Below are positions 5,314 through 7,545 of a DNA stretch of 7,545 nt, one piece after another (position 1 is the stretch's first letter; the number at the start of each line of letters is the position of its first letter). The notes beneath the pieces are model-generated. The model did no database searches, was not told where the DNA came from, and saw only the letters and a list, made by a program, of their open reading frames with translations. The stretch covers positions 1 to 7,545 of the forward strand of contig CALCOP010000086.1 of the NCBI GenBank assembly GCA_937897365.1, given 5' to 3'. This DNA comes from an uncultured euryarchaeote (lineage in GTDB: Archaea; Thermoplasmatota; Poseidoniia; Poseidoniales; Poseidoniaceae). The position numbers and the translations under genes are program-made.

Positions 5314-6723
5314 TCAAACAGGGTTGATGCGAAGACCCTGCATGAGCAGAACATCGGGGAGATGCATGTTGCCAGAAGAATAGGAGCCTTGAACGCGCAC
5401 ATCATCACCGAGATGAACATCATTGGAGAGAGCCTTTGCAAGGTTGCCCGATAAGCCTGCTTGCTTAACTGGACCAATGACTTCACCGCCCTCTACTCGC
5501 AGGAGAGTACTGGTTGTAACAGAGAAATCACCGCTGGTAGGATTAGCGGTATGAGCACCCATTACGCTGTGAACGATGTACCCCTCCCCCATGCGTTCAA
5601 GCAACGCGTCTTGAGAGGAGCTTTTGAGAGTGGAAAGCATTTGAAGGTCTGAGCAGCCAGTGCTTGGAGGGCTCTGATGACCTCCTCGAACCGCACAACC
5701 ATTTGTTTGGGCATGGTCTATGCGACCTTCAGCTACTTGCTGTGCAGCATCTCGTGTCGACCAAAGCGAACCAACAAGACGGCCTTGTTCGACGAGGGTT
5801 TGACGGCGAGTAGGGACACCTTCACCATCACGTGCTGATGCAGATTTACCACCTTCGAGTCGGCCGTCATCGATGAGCGAGAGGTCTTTTGCAAGAACCA
5901 GTTCGCCTTGCTTACCCGACCAGAAAGATTCGTTTCTCACTAACCGATCACCACGAACCGCAGAGGGAACAACCATTGAGAACAAAGGTGAAAAACCTTC
6001 ACTTGTCATCAAAACCGGAGTATCATGAGCCTCGGTATTCACTTCGATGGGTCCGCGCGTTTTCTGCGCCCAATCAACTGCAACTGAAACGCAGTCTGGA
6101 ACGTGTTTCAAGCGCTGACGACTTGAGTCTCCTTCATAGGAACTGGTCAATTCCCCATCTGCTTCAATCGATACTTGAACGCCGATACCGTGCGATGTCG
6201 TGACACCGCTCGATTCGATACCTTCGCTGGAAAGTATCGCTCCCGCACTTGCCCCGACTCCTAAGCCGCCTCCAGTAACAACTGCTCGTTCATCAAGAGA
6301 CGAAACCTCACTCAAAATTGAATCCGCTTGTTCCAAGAGATCTTCAGGACCAATATCGAGAATGGTTTTGTCGAATAACCCACCCACTTTTTCGGCCTTT
6401 TGCTCACTTGGCAATGTGAAACCGGCAACGGAGGGCGAAACTTTTGCGATATCTCGAGCTTGTTGGATGGCATAGTCTGCAGAACCCAAATCTACCAAGT
6501 AGGCGTAACCAAAACGACCATCTTCCACGACCCGAATACCATAGCCACCTTCTCCACCACCAGCTGCAAGAGAAATTTTTCCTGCCTCGATGTCGATGCT
6601 ATGCCCGTATGACTGTGAGGCAACGATTTCCCACTGTTGGACACCGTGATTGTTGCAGAGTTTGCCTATTTCTCGACAACCGTCAGCAATACGGTCAACT
6701 GCATCATCGGGAAGCATGTTCAT
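5314..6723 (-). CDS. tldE: TldE/PmbA metalloprotease partner subunit
   Basis: This 469-aa protein (467 from the second ATG) is the non-catalytic subunit of the TldD-TldE protease, a cytoplasmic heterodimer that degrades small unfolded peptides and, in bacteria, matures microcin B17 and helps clear CcdA. Length and layout are normal for the family. An N-terminal domain (about 1-215, with the Gly-rich AAGGGEGGYGIRV at 53-65) is followed by the C-terminal domain carrying DGEGVPTRRQTLVEQGRL (299-316), NPTSGDFSV (394-402), GEVIGPVKQAGLSGNL (413-428) and LPDVLLMQGLRI (455-466). There is no HExxxH, as expected for TldE. The ATG at 6723 overlaps the tldD stop as ATGA. A second ATG at 6717 has GTGGG at a better distance and may be the real start. 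Co-translation with tldD is implied. Confidence 0.93.
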   Translation of the reverse strand: MNMLPDDAVDRIADGCREIGKLCNNHGVQQWEIVASQSYGHSIDIEAGKISLAAGGGEGGYGIRVVEDGRFGYAYLVDLGSADYAIQQARDIAKVSPSVAGFTLPSEQKAEKVGGLFDKTILDIGPEDLLEQADSILSEVSSLDERAVVTGGGLGVGASAGAILSSEGIESSGVTTSHGIGVQVSIEADGELTSSYEGDSSRQRLKHVPDCVSVAVDWAQKTRGPIEVNTEAHDTPVLMTSEGFSPLFSMVVPSAVRGDRLVRNESFWSGKQGELVLAKDLSLIDDGRLEGGKSASARDGEGVPTRRQTLVEQGRLVGSLWSTRDAAQQVAEGRIDHAQTNGCAVRGGHQSPPSTGCSDLQMLSTLKSSSQDALLERMGEGYIVHSVMGAHTANPTSGDFSVTTSTLLRVEGGEVIGPVKQAGLSGNLAKALSNDVHLGDDVRVQGSYSSGNMHLPDVLLMQGLRINPV

Positions 6724-7545
6724 CCCACCAATGCTTGAGAAATTCGCATGATTGGGCCACCGTCACCGACTGGAACTGTTTGTCCTTTACCACAGAAACC
6801 TGGTGCAGCAAGACGTGCATCACGAGTAAGTCCATCGACATCCTTGAGAATTTGAAGAGTCAAACCGCTCACGCTGACATCCTTCAACGGACGAGTGAGT
6901 TCTCCATTCTCAATCAACCATGCTTCTTGAGCAGCGAATTGGAATGAACCTCGACCTGTGTCGACTTGACCACCCCGTGAACCACAAGCATAAACACCAT
7001 ATTGAATATCTTCCATTAACTCATCGATGTCGTTATGAGTTCCTCCTTGAATCAAAGTATTGGACATCCGAACTAAAGGATGGTGCAAACCATCTTGAGC
7101 ACGAGCACCTGCATTAGGTGATATTCCAAAGTGATGGGCTGATTCACGATGGTTGAGGTATTCGGTGAGAACCCCGTTCTTGATGAGTACTTTTTCACGT
7201 GTGTCGAGACCTTCATCGTCAATCGGATGGGAACCATATCCGCCTCGAATTGTTGGGTCATCGACAACAGTGACAATATCGTTACCAATCGTTTGACCGA
7301 GTTTTCCGTCGAGGCATGAATCGCCTGCTGCAACCAAATCTGCCTCACAAGGATGGCCGAGAGCTTCGTGAATGTAGACACCTGTTAAGTCTCGATCAGC
7401 GATAAGTGGTAACTTTCCAGATGGAGCACGCTCAGCCTTGAGTAAACGAAGCGTTGCAATTCGGGCAGAATCGCCGAGTTCTACGAGGTCGCATCCTTCG
7501 ATGACTTCGAGACCACCTTCTCCTCCATGTCTTGTCCTATAGGAT
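6720..7545 (-). CDS. tldD: TldD zinc metalloprotease subunit, partial (N-terminus beyond right edge)
   Basis: These are the last 274 residues of TldD, the zinc-bearing catalytic subunit of the TldD-TldE protease. Family members are usually about 450-480 aa, so roughly 180-200 residues are missing. The frame is open to the right edge. The key zinc motif HExxxH reads HEALGH (fragment residues 59-64, codons 7370-7353), followed by PCEADLV. Other family segments are GSHPIDDEGLDTREKVLIKNG, MSNTLIQGGT, and the C-terminal CGKGQTVPVGDGGPIMRIS, which ends just before the stop. The metal site looks intact, so an active enzyme is expected. The gene overlaps tldE by 4 bases (ATGA), the usual sign of a stoichiometric pair. 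No promoter is visible, since the 5' end lies outside the window. Confidence 0.94.
   Translation of the reverse strand, partial: SYRTRHGGEGGLEVIEGCDLVELGDSARIATLRLLKAERAPSGKLPLIADRDLTGVYIHEALGHPCEADLVAAGDSCLDGKLGQTIGNDIVTVVDDPTIRGGYGSHPIDDEGLDTREKVLIKNGVLTEYLNHRESAHHFGISPNAGARAQDGLHHPLVRMSNTLIQGGTHNDIDELMEDIQYGVYACGSRGGQVDTGRGSFQFAAQEAWLIENGELTRPLKDVSVSGLTLQILKDVDGLTRDARLAAPGFCGKGQTVPVGDGGPIMRISQALVG

Noticed and set aside
6444..6947. Plus-strand open frame of 167 codons
   Set aside because: It is antisense across the tldD/tldE junction. The translation is rich in His, Arg and Cys without a recognisable motif, and both minus-strand genes are secure.
7335..7337. A TldD start at 7337 (TTG)
   Set aside because: The frame is open to the right edge, and the essential HEALGH motif lies upstream of this codon, so the gene is truncated by the window and does not start here.

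Overview
The window looks archaeal, most likely from a marine euryarchaeon of the Poseidoniales (Marine Group II) type. The archaeal call rests on a multi-OB-fold, zinc-finger replication protein A (RPA) directly followed by an RPA-associated protein, a pairing typical of Euryarchaeota. An archaeal-style split Tad/type IV pilus module supports it. The lineage below phylum level is an inference from overall protein flavour and moderate GC and was not tested. Every credible gene lies on the minus strand, so transcription runs from the right edge to the left edge. All seven stop codons that can be seen are TGA.

In transcription order there are three blocks. (1) 7545-5314: a 5'-truncated tldD, with the zinc-binding HExxxH motif, overlaps tldE/pmbA by an ATGA junction. 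Together they form a two-subunit metalloprotease. (2) 5313-2496: an intergenic leader of about 190 bp precedes rpa (565 aa, several OB folds plus a CX2CX8CX2H zinc finger). It is followed through a TGATG overlap by an RPA-associated protein (309 aa, OB fold plus C-terminal winged helix). These are the single-stranded-DNA-binding proteins of replication and repair. (3) 2436-1: an unrecognised 117-aa protein, a TadC-like membrane protein, a TadB-like membrane protein and the first 250 residues of a CpaF/TadA-type secretion ATPase, all nearly touching. This is the motor and platform of a pilus or secretion machine, and it continues past the left edge.

The most interesting signal is the leader of rpa. 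Three short segments can form two mutually exclusive hairpins. One is an 11-bp stem with a single bulged A that buries the Shine-Dalgarno sequence. The other is a 6-bp stem that breaks the first and frees it. A candidate TATA box sits at the right distance for the transcript to begin just before this element. Because the gene encodes a single-strand nucleic-acid-binding protein, autogenous translational control is an attractive but untested hypothesis. The second item worth following is the 117-aa protein encoded just ahead of the pilus genes, whose C-terminal half loosely recalls small phage tail or baseplate proteins.

No gene-free stretch exceeds 300 bases. No tRNA, rRNA, CRISPR array or insertion sequence was seen.
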